Positions 1 through 8,516 of a stretch of 64,000 nucleotides of DNA are shown here, piece after piece (position 1 is the stretch's first letter; the number at the start of each line of letters is the position of its first letter). The position numbers and the translations under genes are program-made. The DNA is from Halovenus salina (lineage in GTDB: Archaea > Halobacteriota > Halobacteria > Halobacteriales > Haloarculaceae), in assembly GCF_026410925.1 (NCBI RefSeq), contig NZ_CP112972.1:2666001-2730000 (forward strand), read 5' to 3'. Under the pieces are notes generated by a model. The model made no database searches. It saw only the letters and a program-made list of their open reading frames with translations, and was not told where the DNA came from.

Positions 1-21
1 TGGTATTGTGTATGGGCGTGG

Positions 22-2220
22 TTATTTTTGTGTGGCTTCAGATTCGTTCCCGTTGGACTCGTTCATCGCCGCACTGGCGGCGTAACTGGCGTCTTCGCCG
101 TAAGCCGTTCCAAGTGCGTAGAAATACCGAAACTGAACTGGGCTTATCTCCCAGTCCGTCGGCTCATCCGTCGCTAGCTCCTCAGGGAGTCGATGACGCA
201 CTCCCGGTGCGACCGTGGATCCAAGCTCATCAGCTTCCCGAGCGTAGATCCCATCTTTGGCGATTACCTTCGGAAGCATCTGCATCAACTGACTGGGTGT
301 TATTTCACCGACATCGTATCGATCCATGAACGTCCGACTGATGTTGCGTTCCTCACGTTGATGCTTGCTTACCATACTGACGAATACGCCGGCGAGGAAT
401 GCTCCCTGTCGCTCGGTATCTTCATCAAGCACCGGGTGAGACTCGATGAATTCCGACAGTTGGGTTGATAGCGTTTCGACATATCCTATTGCTTCTGTTC
501 CGCCATCTGTGGCGGGTTGTCCATACTCCTGTGGCGCTGAATCCTGTGGTGTCATGTATGTTGGTGGTGCTGCTAATTCGGGGTCATGTTGTGGCGTCGA
601 TAGAATACCAGCTCCGGCAAAGGTCTGCAATTGAGTGAACTGTTGCTTTACCTTCTGCTGCGTATTTGAATCATCTTCATCGTTTTCACGTCGATCATAC
701 TTGAGCCGCCGCATGTATTGAGAAAGCAACCACTCCGGATCAACCATATCGCCAGTGAGCACCGCATACGTAACACTTTCGCGAGGATCTGTAGCAGCGT
801 CCTTGTAATCGCCTGCGTTCGGATATGGTTCAAGTAGTGTTTCGATCACGTACCTCCGATTGAGTATCAATTCTGCCAGCTGCCGTGCTGTGGCTGAGGG
901 ATCGATTAGTGACCAATTTTCTCGTGCGGTCAGACCAAGATGGCCCCCAAGTAGATGAGTTACCACTCTCTCGTGGCTGCGTGCAACATTCAATACAGAG
1001 AGTGTCGTGACTGCTGGCTCCTCAAAGAATACCCTTACTCCCGCACTGTCGGTCCGGAGTGTAATGAAATAAAATCGGAGTGCGTCCAGCAACTCGGGTT
1101 TATTTTGCTCAATAAACCGCTGTACTTGAAGCACCTGGTTGTCTCCGTCTGCCTGTTCATCCCATCGGTCGTCTCGAATACGATTGAGCAACTCATGTGT
1201 AAACACCGCCTTCTCGACGGTTTGTTCGCCCGTGAAATATGGTAGAGCATACACACGAAGCCCACCGACAGACCAATAACATGAACGAACCAGTGAGTCA
1301 GATTGTGATATTAGCACCCCTGTTCTCGCTGACAGTGGATTCTGACGCCAGCTGGAATCATCCTGGAAGCCAAACATTTCGTCGGTGTGTTGAAGCGCAT
1401 ACACACCAAGTGGCCCCTCAACGGCCCCAACAACCTCTGTTTCCTCTCCTGTCACCGAACAGGTGCCATCGCCTTTTGATACGCCATCACCATCACTGAC
1501 GTTTTTGCCGGCAAGTTTCGTTCGGTTGCGTTCTGCAGCTGCCGCTATGAATACTGGTATCTCTCCGGGCCAATATTTATTTCCGGATGGCTCGTCGGCT
1601 GGGGGTTCCGCTAATGAATCTGTATCAAGACGCAAGCGGATCGTCGAGATGACTTTCGAGGACCCTTCGTACTGGTCTTCGACGGCGTTTTCGAGTTGTG
1701 CTTGTGTGTCGTCATCTTCCCCAAGGGATGATATCGCTGTGATTAATCGACCATCTGGATGCTCATCGGCAACAGATTGAATCGGCTCTCTTTCTGGCCA
1801 TTTAGCTACTCGTTCAACGCAATACTCTTGTACGTCTTCAACTGTGTTAGTGCCACTCTTTTTGCCGACGTTGGTAACACTGTGATCACGCTTTCCTGAG
1901 CTGTACCGCGACAAACCAAGGTCGCTGATTCGTTCATCGGTAAGTGCGTGCTTTTCGATCCCCTCTAACTGTGGGTTGGTATGATCCCTGAGGTCGATAT
2001 CAACGCTCACAATTATCCACTCCTCAGAGTCTAATCCTCGAAGTCGATCAGGTGTCAGGAACGCTTCGTCAGTTGTCGGTTTGATACCCTTGCTTGCAAG
2101 CTCAATCGCCCCATAATATGCCAACAAGGCATTCAACGAGGTCAGTTCGAATGTCGGGATTTTGTCTGCCAGTTCTGCAGGATCTAGTGAGGCCAGCGGT
2201 GTCTCTAATGGTGATGTCAT
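22..2220 (-). CDS. cas8b: CRISPR type I-B large subunit Cas8b (Csh1-like), 732 aa
   Basis: Likely the large subunit of the haloarchaeal type I-B Cascade complex, which recognises the PAM and holds the crRNA-Cas7 backbone on target DNA. It is 732 residues, the size expected for haloarchaeal Cas8b. It carries the family's CSVTG cysteine turn (around residue 255) followed by a GVY/GF region, and a C-terminal helical bundle that resembles the small subunit Cas11. Its ATG overlaps the cas6 stop by 4 bases (ATGA), so the two are co-translated. The last bases before the window edge should precede cas7. An in-frame ATG at position 555 would give a separate C-terminal product of 177 residues; internal translation of Cas11 from cas8b is known for other type I-B systems, but here it is inference. 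Family call is by sequence reading. Confidence 0.82.
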   Translation of the reverse strand: MTSPLETPLASLDPAELADKIPTFELTSLNALLAYYGAIELASKGIKPTTDEAFLTPDRLRGLDSEEWIIVSVDIDLRDHTNPQLEGIEKHALTDERISDLGLSRYSSGKRDHSVTNVGKKSGTNTVEDVQEYCVERVAKWPEREPIQSVADEHPDGRLITAISSLGEDDDTQAQLENAVEDQYEGSSKVISTIRLRLDTDSLAEPPADEPSGNKYWPGEIPVFIAAAAERNRTKLAGKNVSDGDGVSKGDGTCSVTGEETEVVGAVEGPLGVYALQHTDEMFGFQDDSSWRQNPLSARTGVLISQSDSLVRSCYWSVGGLRVYALPYFTGEQTVEKAVFTHELLNRIRDDRWDEQADGDNQVLQVQRFIEQNKPELLDALRFYFITLRTDSAGVRVFFEEPAVTTLSVLNVARSHERVVTHLLGGHLGLTARENWSLIDPSATARQLAELILNRRYVIETLLEPYPNAGDYKDAATDPRESVTYAVLTGDMVDPEWLLSQYMRRLKYDRRENDEDDSNTQQKVKQQFTQLQTFAGAGILSTPQHDPELAAPPTYMTPQDSAPQEYGQPATDGGTEAIGYVETLSTQLSEFIESHPVLDEDTERQGAFLAGVFVSMVSKHQREERNISRTFMDRYDVGEITPSQLMQMLPKVIAKDGIYAREADELGSTVAPGVRHRLPEELATDEPTDWEISPVQFRYFYALGTAYGEDASYAASAAMNESNGNESEATQK

Positions 2221-3035
2221 GGCGCGTATTCCATCCCTTTATCTGCTTCTCCCGGCCGGACTATCGAGTCTTCATCGAGATTCACGAATCCGAGTCCCAG
2301 CGAATTCCGTTCGCCGAGCCCACAGTCCAGCGCGAGATTGAGATGCCGGCGGTGGTGGTCGTCCCGAACCGTATACGAGAACTCCCACTTGCTCAGGACG
2401 TAGGTCATCTCTTGGCCCTCAGTCACCGTCACGGGGACGGCGAACGTCTTGAGCAGTTCATAGCCGTCGAACAGATCGCCGTCGACATCGCTCGGCCCCG
2501 GCAGGTGGTCGTGGGCGAAGCGGTCGTGTTTCTGGTCGAGGTTGTCCTCAAGCTGTTTGCGGAGTGGTTCCATCGAATGCTCGGGTCGCCAGAAAACAGC
2601 CGTGTCGCCGCCGGGGTGGTCGATACCATATTCCTCGCATCGCCACGGTGGAATTCGGACCAGAAGTCCAGTTCCAGTTTCAATCGTTCCACGCGTGCCG
2701 GGTTCACCGACATCCGGTTCGAGTGACGTGACATCATCGACGTGAAACGGCATTTCGCCAATGTTCAGCTCCGACTCTTCGAGCAGGTTGGCAGCGACGT
2801 TGGCCAGTAACTCCTTGTCGGGCGAGGCGACCAACAGCTTTCGGTCGTCACCTTCCTCCATATCGTATGGGGGAAACGGATTCGAGTAGGCAAACCCCGG
2901 CGGCTCGCCAGTATCATGGCGCTGGTCGTACTCGGTGTCCTCAAGCGCGTCCCAGAGGCGACCGCGAAGCTTGTGATGGTAGTCGTTCTGGTAGGCTGCG
3001 TCCGCGCGTGCGGACAGATGAGCCATTATACGCAC
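2217..3035 (-). CDS. cas6: CRISPR type I-B pre-crRNA endoribonuclease Cas6, 272 aa
   Basis: Cas6 cleaves the CRISPR repeat transcript to mature crRNAs. The protein has the RAMP-type glycine-rich loop near its C-terminus (GLGERNSLGLGFVN) that contacts the crRNA, and an N-terminal strand followed by an HHKLRG helix whose histidines are candidates for the catalytic base. It is first in the operon, upstream of cas8b with a 4-base overlap. A GTG at 3035 is used here because it completes the first beta strand; an ATG nine bases downstream (3026) is an alternative. The AT-rich stretch just upstream is the likely promoter region. The order cas6-cas8b is the usual haloarchaeal I-B order. Confidence 0.85.
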   Translation of the reverse strand: MRIMAHLSARADAAYQNDYHHKLRGRLWDALEDTEYDQRHDTGEPPGFAYSNPFPPYDMEEGDDRKLLVASPDKELLANVAANLLEESELNIGEMPFHVDDVTSLEPDVGEPGTRGTIETGTGLLVRIPPWRCEEYGIDHPGGDTAVFWRPEHSMEPLRKQLEDNLDQKHDRFAHDHLPGPSDVDGDLFDGYELLKTFAVPVTVTEGQEMTYVLSKWEFSYTVRDDHHRRHLNLALDCGLGERNSLGLGFVNLDEDSIVRPGEADKGMEYAP

Positions 3036-3463
3036 TCGGATGACTCACCTCTGTAGCGGGGAATCATGCAGCACAGTATACAAACAAATAATACTAAAAA
3101 GGGTGGTACAGGGTGAAAGTAAAATATTCAATATTCAGTACATATGAACAAAAGTAGAGATACATGTGTTGGTTGGGTAGCGGATCTGTATCGAGTGATT
3201 AGACAAAATACTGTCTTGGCAGGTCTATTATATGCTCCCATTACGGTAGACTGTACCGCTATTTCCGATCTTACCGCCAGATTGATAATACATCATACAG
3301 TATCGAATAACGGAATCCCCCATACGAAGGCGGGGCGGGCAGAAATTCGAATGGGTCCGATTGCGTTATTCGAAATCTGGATATCGGTCAAAAGTCGAAT
3401 TCCGGCGTCTGACGACCCAGTGATAGAGAATTCGAAGGGTTGCAAACCGTACGTACCGCGTAT
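3036..3463. other. AT-rich intergenic region between cas6 and tRNA-Val
   Basis: About 430 bases with no convincing gene. It is clearly richer in A+T than its surroundings, and the part next to cas6 should hold the cas operon promoter. It contains an inverted repeat with 10-base perfect arms (3303-3312 and 3364-3373) and several copies of TTCGAA-like hexamers. No CRISPR repeat units are present. A reading frame through the end of it runs antisense across the tRNA and is not credible. Confidence 0.6.
3303..3373. repeat. inverted repeat, 10-bp arms, 51-base spacer
   Basis: TCGAATAACG at 3303-3312 is the exact reverse complement of CGTTATTCGA at 3364-3373. It lies in the gene-free stretch between the cas operon and tRNA-Val. 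Its function is unknown; it could form a stem or be paired protein-binding half sites. Confidence 0.6.
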
Positions 3464-3536
3464 GGGTTCGGGCGGTTTCGAACCGCCGACCTCGGCCTTG
3501 TAAAGGCCGCGTCATAACCGGCTAGACCACGAACCC
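3464..3536 (-). tRNA. tRNA-Val (UAC)
   Basis: The minus strand folds as a complete 73-base cloverleaf. The acceptor GGGTTCG pairs with CGAACCC, the anticodon stem CGGCC pairs with GGCCG around the loop TTTACAA (anticodon UAC), and the T arm is GGCGG-TTCGAAA-CCGCC. Its 3' end faces the CRISPR-Cas side, a position often used as an integration site, although no integrase gene lies in the window. Confidence 0.95.
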
Positions 3537-3680
3537 TATCTGGATAAAGACTGTGCTGACGAATAACGCTTACTTTTTGTGCTGAAATCATACCGGTGAA
3601 GCGCCGACTGCGGCGTCGACCGACTGTCGAGTGACCGGATGTAAACGATTATTACCGGTGAGTGGATAGAGAAAGTCAAC

Positions 3681-3959
3681 ATGTACTACGAAAACGGGCG
3701 AATACTGACCGTGGGGCTCGGACTTATTGCGGTAGTGGCGACTGCACTCGTCGTCACGGTCATCGGCGGCAGCGTCGAGGAACTTGCCTACGCCTTTGCG
3801 GGTGGTATCGGTGTCGCAGTCGTCGTCATCGGCTCGTACGCCTACGGCGACCGGAAAGGACTGCCACACTCTCACAGCGTGGCCGTCGCAGGCATTGCAC
3901 TGGGCCTGCTTGCCACTGCTGCTATCCTTGGCCGGTTGCTGACAGAGTTCGGCGCGTAG
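3681..3959 (+). CDS. small membrane protein, unknown function, 92 aa
   Basis: I do not recognise this family. The 92 residues contain three hydrophobic segments (about residues 8-28, 33-52 and 66-88) linked by short polar turns, including a basic loop YGDRKGLPHSHS, so it should be an integral membrane protein. The ATG at 3681 follows an A-rich stretch. Its stop codon directly abuts the next start codon, so it is almost certainly co-transcribed with the 228-residue membrane protein downstream. Confidence 0.7.
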   Translation: MYYENGRILTVGLGLIAVVATALVVTVIGGSVEELAYAFAGGIGVAVVVIGSYAYGDRKGLPHSHSVAVAGIALGLLATAAILGRLLTEFGA

Positions 3960-4646
3960 ATGTCGACTTCGTCACTGGCGGCTCTGTCCCGCCGACGTGA
4001 CATCCATCTTCTAACAGTCGTCACGGTCGTCGAGCTGTGTCTTCTCGCCGGGTATTTTCTCGTTCGCCCGGAACAGCCCACCCTGTTGCGCTATACACTG
4101 TACCCCTTCATCTGGATTAACGTCGCTGTACTCGCCGCAATTCACGTTGATGTGCCCGACGCCCCGCGGCGGTCCTCGATTGCAGCCGCTGCCATCGCGA
4201 CGCTTTATTTCGGCGTCTTGCTGTATCTGAGCGGTCTCCTCGGCGTTCCTAGCGACGACCTGCTCCAGCTCTCTGGGCTGGTTGACGTACAGGCTGGAAC
4301 CCCAGGAACCGAGCGCCTGCATATCGTTACCGAAGCGTTCTACGTCTCTATCATCCCGTACCGGACAGTTGGCTATCTGGTCCTCTCGTATCTCGTCTAC
4401 GTGACCGTTCTCGACCTGTCGGGAAGCCTGATCGCCGGCGCGCTCGGACTGTTTAGCTGTGTCGGCTGTGCGTTTCCGATTCTCGTCTCACTGTCAGCAG
4501 GGCTGTTCGGCGGAACTGCCGTCGCCACCGCAGTCTACAGTTCGCAGTTCGATATCTCGACGGTCGTGTTTTCGGTCTCGATTGCCCTGTTGTACCTGCG
4601 CCCCGGCGTCGATGGGACCCTCGGCGCTGTCAGGGATTCGTCGTAA
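3960..4646 (+). CDS. polytopic membrane protein with Cys-Val-Gly-Cys motif, 228 aa
   Basis: A hydrophobic protein with roughly six predicted membrane helices. It resembles a haloarchaeal family of unknown function often found near haem or respiratory genes (I think DUF7546, unverified). The helix around residues 160-175 holds a CVGCAFP motif, two cysteines separated by two residues next to a proline; such CxxC-P motifs in membrane helices occur in copper- or thiol-related membrane proteins, but the role here is inference. The start ATG follows the previous stop without a gap. No signal peptide is needed because the N-terminal helix is a membrane segment. Confidence 0.65.
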   Translation: MSTSSLAALSRRRDIHLLTVVTVVELCLLAGYFLVRPEQPTLLRYTLYPFIWINVAVLAAIHVDVPDAPRRSSIAAAAIATLYFGVLLYLSGLLGVPSDDLLQLSGLVDVQAGTPGTERLHIVTEAFYVSIIPYRTVGYLVLSYLVYVTVLDLSGSLIAGALGLFSCVGCAFPILVSLSAGLFGGTAVATAVYSSQFDISTVVFSVSIALLYLRPGVDGTLGAVRDSS

Positions 4647-4667
4647 TCACCCGGCTGCAGTCGTCTA

Positions 4668-4687
4668 CTTTCACTTTCACTTTCACT
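4668..4687 (+). repeat. short tandem repeat (CTTTCA)3
   Basis: Three head-to-tail copies of CTTTCA lie between two genes. It is too short to interpret beyond possible slippage. Confidence 0.7.
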
Positions 4688-4733
4688 CCGGCCGTGGCTC
4701 GGCTTGATACACGGGGAGTACCTTCTAGTATGT

Positions 4734-4892
4734 ATGATGGAACAACTGGGAACTACCTGCGAGAACGAGAGCTGTGAACGGCCGCTGGGCGACGAGGAGC
4801 CCATGCTCGTCTACGAAACCGAGTACGGCGAGCGTCGCGCATACGAGTGTCGTTGCGGGACCGTGACCGTCACCGTTCACCGCCGAGAGTGA
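4734..4892 (+). CDS. small zinc-ribbon-like protein, 52 aa
   Basis: A 52-residue protein starting MMEQLG. It has a Cys-x4-Cys pair (residues 9 and 14) and a Cys-x-Cys pair (residues 39 and 41) that could bind one zinc between two short beta hairpins. An acidic, charged composition fits a cytosolic haloarchaeal micro-protein. It lies 40 bases upstream of dph6 on the same strand, so they may share a transcript. Function unknown. Confidence 0.55.
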   Translation: MMEQLGTTCENESCERPLGDEEPMLVYETEYGERRAYECRCGTVTVTVHRRE

Positions 4893-4932
4893 CAACCGTC
4901 AGTCGTTTACTCTCCCGTGAGCAACACAGCCT

Positions 4933-5634
4933 ATGACCGACGACGCGTGGGTGAGTCTCTTCTCGGGCGGGAAAGATTCCTCGTGGGCGCTGTATCAGGC
5001 ACTGGAGCGGGGCCTTCCCGTCGAGCGCCTGGTGACCGTCCACCCTCCGGACGATTCGTACATGTATCACGTCCCAGCGACGGAGCTAGCGTCGCTGGCT
5101 GCCGAAAGTATCGGCATTCCGCTGGTCGAAGTCGAGTCGTCGTTCGATACCGACGATGTCGCAGACGCCGGCGAACAGGGAGACACCGAGATAGAGCCAC
5201 TCGAAGCCGCACTCACAGACCTCGATGAGCTGGCAGGCCTGACCGTCGGCGCCGTCGAAAGCGAGTACCAGAACTCTCGGGTTGGGGCGATGGCCGACCG
5301 GCTCGGGGTTGACGTGTTCGCACCGCTGTGGCAGCGTAACCCGCGTGAACTCGGCGAGACAATGCTCGGTGCCGGCTTCGAAATAAAGATAATCCGGGTC
5401 GCCGCCGGCGGCCTCGACGACTCCTGGCTCGGGCGAAGCCTCGACGCCGACGCCCTTGACGAGCTCGCTACCCTCAACGACCAGTACGGCGTCCATCTGC
5501 TCGGAGAGGGCGGCGAGTTCGAGACCCTGGTTACCGACGGCCCACATATGGACCGGCCGCTTCGACTCGACTACGAGGTCGAGTGGGACGGCACGCGCGG
5601 ACAGCTCCAGGTTACAGACGCCTGGCTCGACTAG
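4933..5634 (+). CDS. dph6: diphthine--ammonia ligase Dph6, 233 aa
   Basis: Catalyses the last step of diphthamide synthesis on elongation factor 2: ATP-dependent amidation of diphthine. The N-terminus carries the PP-loop ATP pyrophosphatase signature SGGKDSS (residues 11-17), and the C-terminal half has the family motif [10 protein letters not shown] before the final strand. The length of 233 residues matches archaeal Dph6 (the MJ0570-related family). It begins with ATG at 4933. It ends tail to tail with the broken nikR gene; their stop codons overlap in CTAG. Confidence 0.9.
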   Translation: MTDDAWVSLFSGGKDSSWALYQALERGLPVERLVTVHPPDDSYMYHVPATELASLAAESIGIPLVEVESSFDTDDVADAGEQGDTEIEPLEAALTDLDELAGLTVGAVESEYQNSRVGAMADRLGVDVFAPLWQRNPRELGETMLGAGFEIKIIRVAAGGLDDSWLGRSLDADALDELATLNDQYGVHLLGEGGEFETLVTDGPHMDRPLRLDYEVEWDGTRGQLQVTDAWLD

Positions 5635-6049
5635 ACGATAGCGTCGATACGGCCGACCGGTATCACCGAGTAATCGATAGAGTGTGTGTCCCCTGTCGCA
5701 CGACTCTTCCCGACGAACGTCGAGATATCGTCGAGTCGCCCCTCCAGGATGAACAACTCATACAGCAGTGGTTCCCGATGTGGTTGTAGACGTGTGAGGT
5801 GACGCTTAGCCCAGAGTCGTGACGCAGCGTCATCATCTTGTGTTCGGCATCGGTCGACTCGTAGTTGAACAGCACTGTCACGACACTCCTGAGATCTCTG
5901 TCTTCCTGTTGTTTGTCCTCAAACTCATTGAGGAGATTCCGAGACGCCTCGGGAACGACCCCGCTGCGGCCGGTATCGCCGTGCTCTCTGGCAAAGGAGT
6001 CGAGACACTCCAGCAGCTTGTCTGGCATCGAGACGCTGACCACGGCCAT
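5631..6049 (-). pseudogene. nikR: nikR-type nickel-responsive regulator, frameshifted
   Basis: The first 95 or so residues read as a NikR repressor: a ribbon-helix-helix DNA-binding strand ([14 protein letters not shown]), then the ACT-like metal domain. After HCCM near 5750 the frame shifts. Adding one base (ATG-AG to ATG-GAG) restores [17 protein letters not shown] and the rest of a normal NikR to the stop at 5631. The metal site is also altered: the family's H-x-H-x5-C nickel ligands read Y-N-H-x5-C, so one histidine is tyrosine. A single-base deletion plus loss of a ligand argues for decay rather than a sequencing slip, but either is possible. A palindrome sits just ahead of the start. 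Confidence 0.8.
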
Positions 6050-6060
6050 CTAATAAAATA

Positions 6061-6073
6061 ACCTAATTTAGGT
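6061..6073. promoter_or_regulatory. palindrome upstream of nikR (ACCTAA-T-TTAGGT)
   Basis: A perfect 6+1+6 inverted repeat lies 12 bases upstream of the nikR start codon. It is well placed for an autoregulatory operator or one for a DtxR-type regulator, since the half site TTAGG also occurs at the iron-type operators at 12.4-12.5 kb. Function is inferred from position and symmetry. Confidence 0.5.
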
Positions 6074-6129
6074 AATAGGATATAGCAACCGCCGTGCCCC
6101 CAAGCAGTAGAGCGTTGCCCCCACCAATA

Positions 6130-6140
6130 GAACTATATAG
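6130..6140 (+). promoter_or_regulatory. TATA-like box for small zinc-finger gene
   Basis: The sequence AACTATATAGT lies about 25-30 bases before the ATG at 6164, the distance expected for a leaderless haloarchaeal transcript. Confidence 0.45.
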
Positions 6141-6163
6141 TGGTGTGACAAAGCATATCATGT

Positions 6164-6340
6164 ATGGCGTCAGCACAGACTGATGACGATATGTTCGACG
6201 AGTTTCTCGCCCAGCGCGGTCACGAGACCGAGTCCGCCGGGTGGGAAGAAAGCTACAACAAAAAGCAGTGTCCCGACTGTGGAGGGCTTCACGCGTCGGA
6301 CGCAACAGCGTGTTCGATCTGTGGCTGGTCCCCGGTATAA
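6164..6340 (+). CDS. HVO_0416-type small zinc finger protein, 58 aa
   Basis: A 58-residue protein with two CxxC knuckles (CPDC at residues 36-39 and CSIC at 50-53) that form a classical zinc ribbon. It resembles the conserved haloarchaeal HVO_0416 family of zinc-finger micro-proteins, whose role is unknown. The start was placed at the ATG giving MASAQTDDD, with a TATA-like box in leaderless position. It converges on the next gene with only six bases between the stops. Confidence 0.7.
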   Translation: MASAQTDDDMFDEFLAQRGHETESAGWEESYNKKQCPDCGGLHASDATACSICGWSPV

Positions 6341-6346
6341 TTTCGC

Positions 6347-6787
6347 TCAGTAATTTATCGGCTGTTCGTCGTCACTACCAGTAGTCGACGGTGTGACGAT
6401 ACTGACGGCATCTGTAACTTGCTCGACCAGGTTGAGAACCTCGTCGGTACAGTGTTCTTCGGTTAGCGACTGGCCTTCGAGAAGCACCTCACAGCACACT
6501 GTGTTTTCTGGTATCGGTTCGTCGGTGCCGTATCTGTGTGAAGAGCGCATGATGAAGTGGGACTCGCGTCCGCGCCCAACGAACACCCACATCCTAAAAT
6601 CGAGCGGCGACGGGTCACGCGCGACAATGTAGGTGTCTTGGACGCTATTGGAGTGGTCGGCGTCGAACTGCCAGATTTTGAACTTCCCGTGGACCTCCGT
6701 GGGCTGGCCCTGCGGTTCCCGTGGTGCCGGGTCCTCGGGCGGAAGGTCGTGGTTGTCGGCGTAGCTATCGAGAGTAATGTCGGTCAT
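6347..6787 (-). CDS. conserved hypothetical protein, 146 aa
   Basis: I do not recognise this family. It is acidic and soluble with no membrane helix; the middle part ([13 protein letters not shown] and [15 protein letters not shown]) looks like an antiparallel beta sheet. The start was set at the ATG at 6787 ([11 protein letters not shown]), because residues further upstream in the same frame are basic and unlike a haloarchaeal protein. The two adjacent cysteines near residue 112 have no partner motif. Confidence 0.6.
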   Translation of the reverse strand: MTDITLDSYADNHDLPPEDPAPREPQGQPTEVHGKFKIWQFDADHSNSVQDTYIVARDPSPLDFRMWVFVGRGRESHFIMRSSHRYGTDEPIPENTVCCEVLLEGQSLTEEHCTDEVLNLVEQVTDAVSIVTPSTTGSDDEQPINY

Positions 6788-6920
6788 CGAATTGTGGTTA
6801 CCAATCGACGTGAATATAGTTTGTGTCCCGTGGGGTTCCGGCTCGCTTACGAGAACGTACCAGGCAAGCCTCTGCCGTAGCCACAACGTGCAAGACCCTC
6901 CGGTGCGTCACACCTCAGTA

Positions 6921-7787
6921 ATGAACGTCGATACAGTGGTACTCGATGTCGACGGCGTCCTCGTCGACGTCGCCGACTCCTACCGGCGGGCGATTATCGA
7001 GTCGCTCGACCGCGTCATCGGGGAGACAATCGACCACGGGAACGTCCAGCAGTTCAAAGACGCCGGCGGGTTCAACAACGATTGGGAGTTGACCGACGCG
7101 GCTGCCCTGTTCCTGCTCGCCCGCGAGGAGGGCTGTGAGCTCTCGCTCAACCAGTTCACAACCGCTATCGAGGCAATGGGTGGGGGACTGAGTGCTGCCC
7201 GGAGCATTGTCTTCGAGGAACTCACGCCAGCGACACGCGAACGCGTCTTCAACAGGTGGGACAGTGAGCAACTCCGAGACGTGTTCCAACAGCTGTATCT
7301 CGGGGGTTCGCTCTACCGTGAACTCGAGGGAGGTGAACCGGGGCTCGAAACGCCGGGGTATATCCACGACGAGCCGGTGTTGGCGACCGAGGAGACCCTC
7401 GACCGGCTGCAGGCAGAGTACGAGGTCGGCGTGCTTACCGGCCGTCCCGCCCCGGAGGCGGAGATTGCTCTAGAGCGAGTTGGTCTCGACGTACCGCCCG
7501 CGCATCGCTTCACGATGGACGACTGGGAGGGCGGCAAGCCCGACCCGGACGCGCTCGTGACACTGGCCGACCGGTTCGGTGCTGACGAGCTGGTGTTTGC
7601 TGGCGATACCCTCGACGATGTGAAAACCGCCGTCAACGCACAGCGGACAGGCAGCCGAACCTACTACGGCGTCGGCGTGCTGACGGGCGGGCTGAGCGGC
7701 AAAGCGGGCCGAAACGCCTTCGAACGGGCCGGGGCAACGACGGTCGTCGACTCGGTCAACGACCTCCCCTCACTGCTTGCTGACTGA
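6921..7787 (+). CDS. HAD-superfamily phosphatase (TIGR01548-like), 288 aa
   Basis: A haloacid dehalogenase-fold hydrolase with motif [10 protein letters not shown] at residues 8-16 (nucleophile Asp8), motif II LTGRPAP, the lysine of motif III in GGKPDP, and motif IV GDTLDDV. It most resembles the TIGR01548 subfamily, which includes a long cap insertion between motifs I and II. The substrate is unknown. The ATG at 6921 is chosen because it puts motif I at the usual distance from the N-terminus; a longer reading frame overlaps the divergent gene. Confidence 0.8.
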   Translation: MNVDTVVLDVDGVLVDVADSYRRAIIESLDRVIGETIDHGNVQQFKDAGGFNNDWELTDAAALFLLAREEGCELSLNQFTTAIEAMGGGLSAARSIVFEELTPATRERVFNRWDSEQLRDVFQQLYLGGSLYRELEGGEPGLETPGYIHDEPVLATEETLDRLQAEYEVGVLTGRPAPEAEIALERVGLDVPPAHRFTMDDWEGGKPDPDALVTLADRFGADELVFAGDTLDDVKTAVNAQRTGSRTYYGVGVLTGGLSGKAGRNAFERAGATTVVDSVNDLPSLLAD

Positions 7788-7816
7788 CCCGCGCCCGTCG
7801 GCAGTCACGTCGCCTG

Positions 7817-8413
7817 TCACGTCGTGTTCTGTTCCCACTCTGCGCGCGAGATGCTGTATCTGACGGAGTCGCGTGGCTCGCCGTCGATAACGAGGTCGTT
7901 CCGGATGTGGCCCTCTTTGCGCCCGCCGAAGCGCTCGACGTACTTCTCGATGGCGCGCCGCGAGGGGTCGTTCTCCGGGTCGTGGCTGACCGTTACGACT
8001 TCGAGGTCGAGACGGTCGAAGGCCAGTTCGAGCATGCGCCCGGCGCGTTCTCCGGAGTATCCCCGACCCCAGAACGGCTTGCGCAGCCACGTGCCGAGGG
8101 TTGCGATCTTTCGGTCCCAGTCGGGATGGAGTCCGGCCAGACCCGCGAACTCGCCTGCTCGTTCGCCCTCTTTCGGACGGATAACGTAGGTTGCGTCCGC
8201 ACCCTTCTCGAACTGGTCGCCACACTGTGTCACCCAGTCGGCAGCCTGCTTTGGATGGTCGTAGGGCTCCCAGGTGACGTACTCGGTAATCTCCTCGATA
8301 TGTGGGGCACCGCGTTTGACGTGGCGATACAGCTCGAAGGGACCGATCTCGTCGGGATGGAGTCGCTCGTATCTGAGACGGTCACTTTCTATCTCGGCTG
8401 GAAAGACGCTCAT
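7817..8413 (-). CDS. GNAT-family N-acetyltransferase (RimJ/RimL-like), 198 aa
   Basis: Probable acetyl-CoA-dependent N-acetyltransferase of the RimJ/RimL type. The N-terminal strand ESDRLRYERL, the acetyl-CoA phosphate loop GRGYSGERAG with the following helix (residues about 115-130), and the strand LEVVTVSHDPENDPS with its asparagine are diagnostic. It is a single-domain protein of normal family length. The natural target, protein N-terminus or small molecule, cannot be told. It is divergent from the PLP enzyme downstream. Confidence 0.8.
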   Translation of the reverse strand: MSVFPAEIESDRLRYERLHPDEIGPFELYRHVKRGAPHIEEITEYVTWEPYDHPKQAADWVTQCGDQFEKGADATYVIRPKEGERAGEFAGLAGLHPDWDRKIATLGTWLRKPFWGRGYSGERAGRMLELAFDRLDLEVVTVSHDPENDPSRRAIEKYVERFGGRKEGHIRNDLVIDGEPRDSVRYSISRAEWEQNTT

Positions 8414-8516
8414 GGCTCATGCAACGATGTGGTGGTCAAAAGGGTTTATCGCCGTACGGTACCAGGGAACACGCTCGGTCGACAGGTACACCAGGGCACC
8501 GCCCCAGGAGACAGGT

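Noticed and set aside
3036..3463. CRISPR array next to cas6
   Set aside because: No regularly spaced direct repeat of about 30 bases exists here; only one inverted repeat is present, so an array must lie outside the window.
3144..3503. 119-residue plus-strand frame upstream of and through the tRNA-Val
   Set aside because: Its end is the antisense of the tRNA (a familiar false GGFEPPTSAL tail) and the rest is AT-rich, non-acidic sequence.
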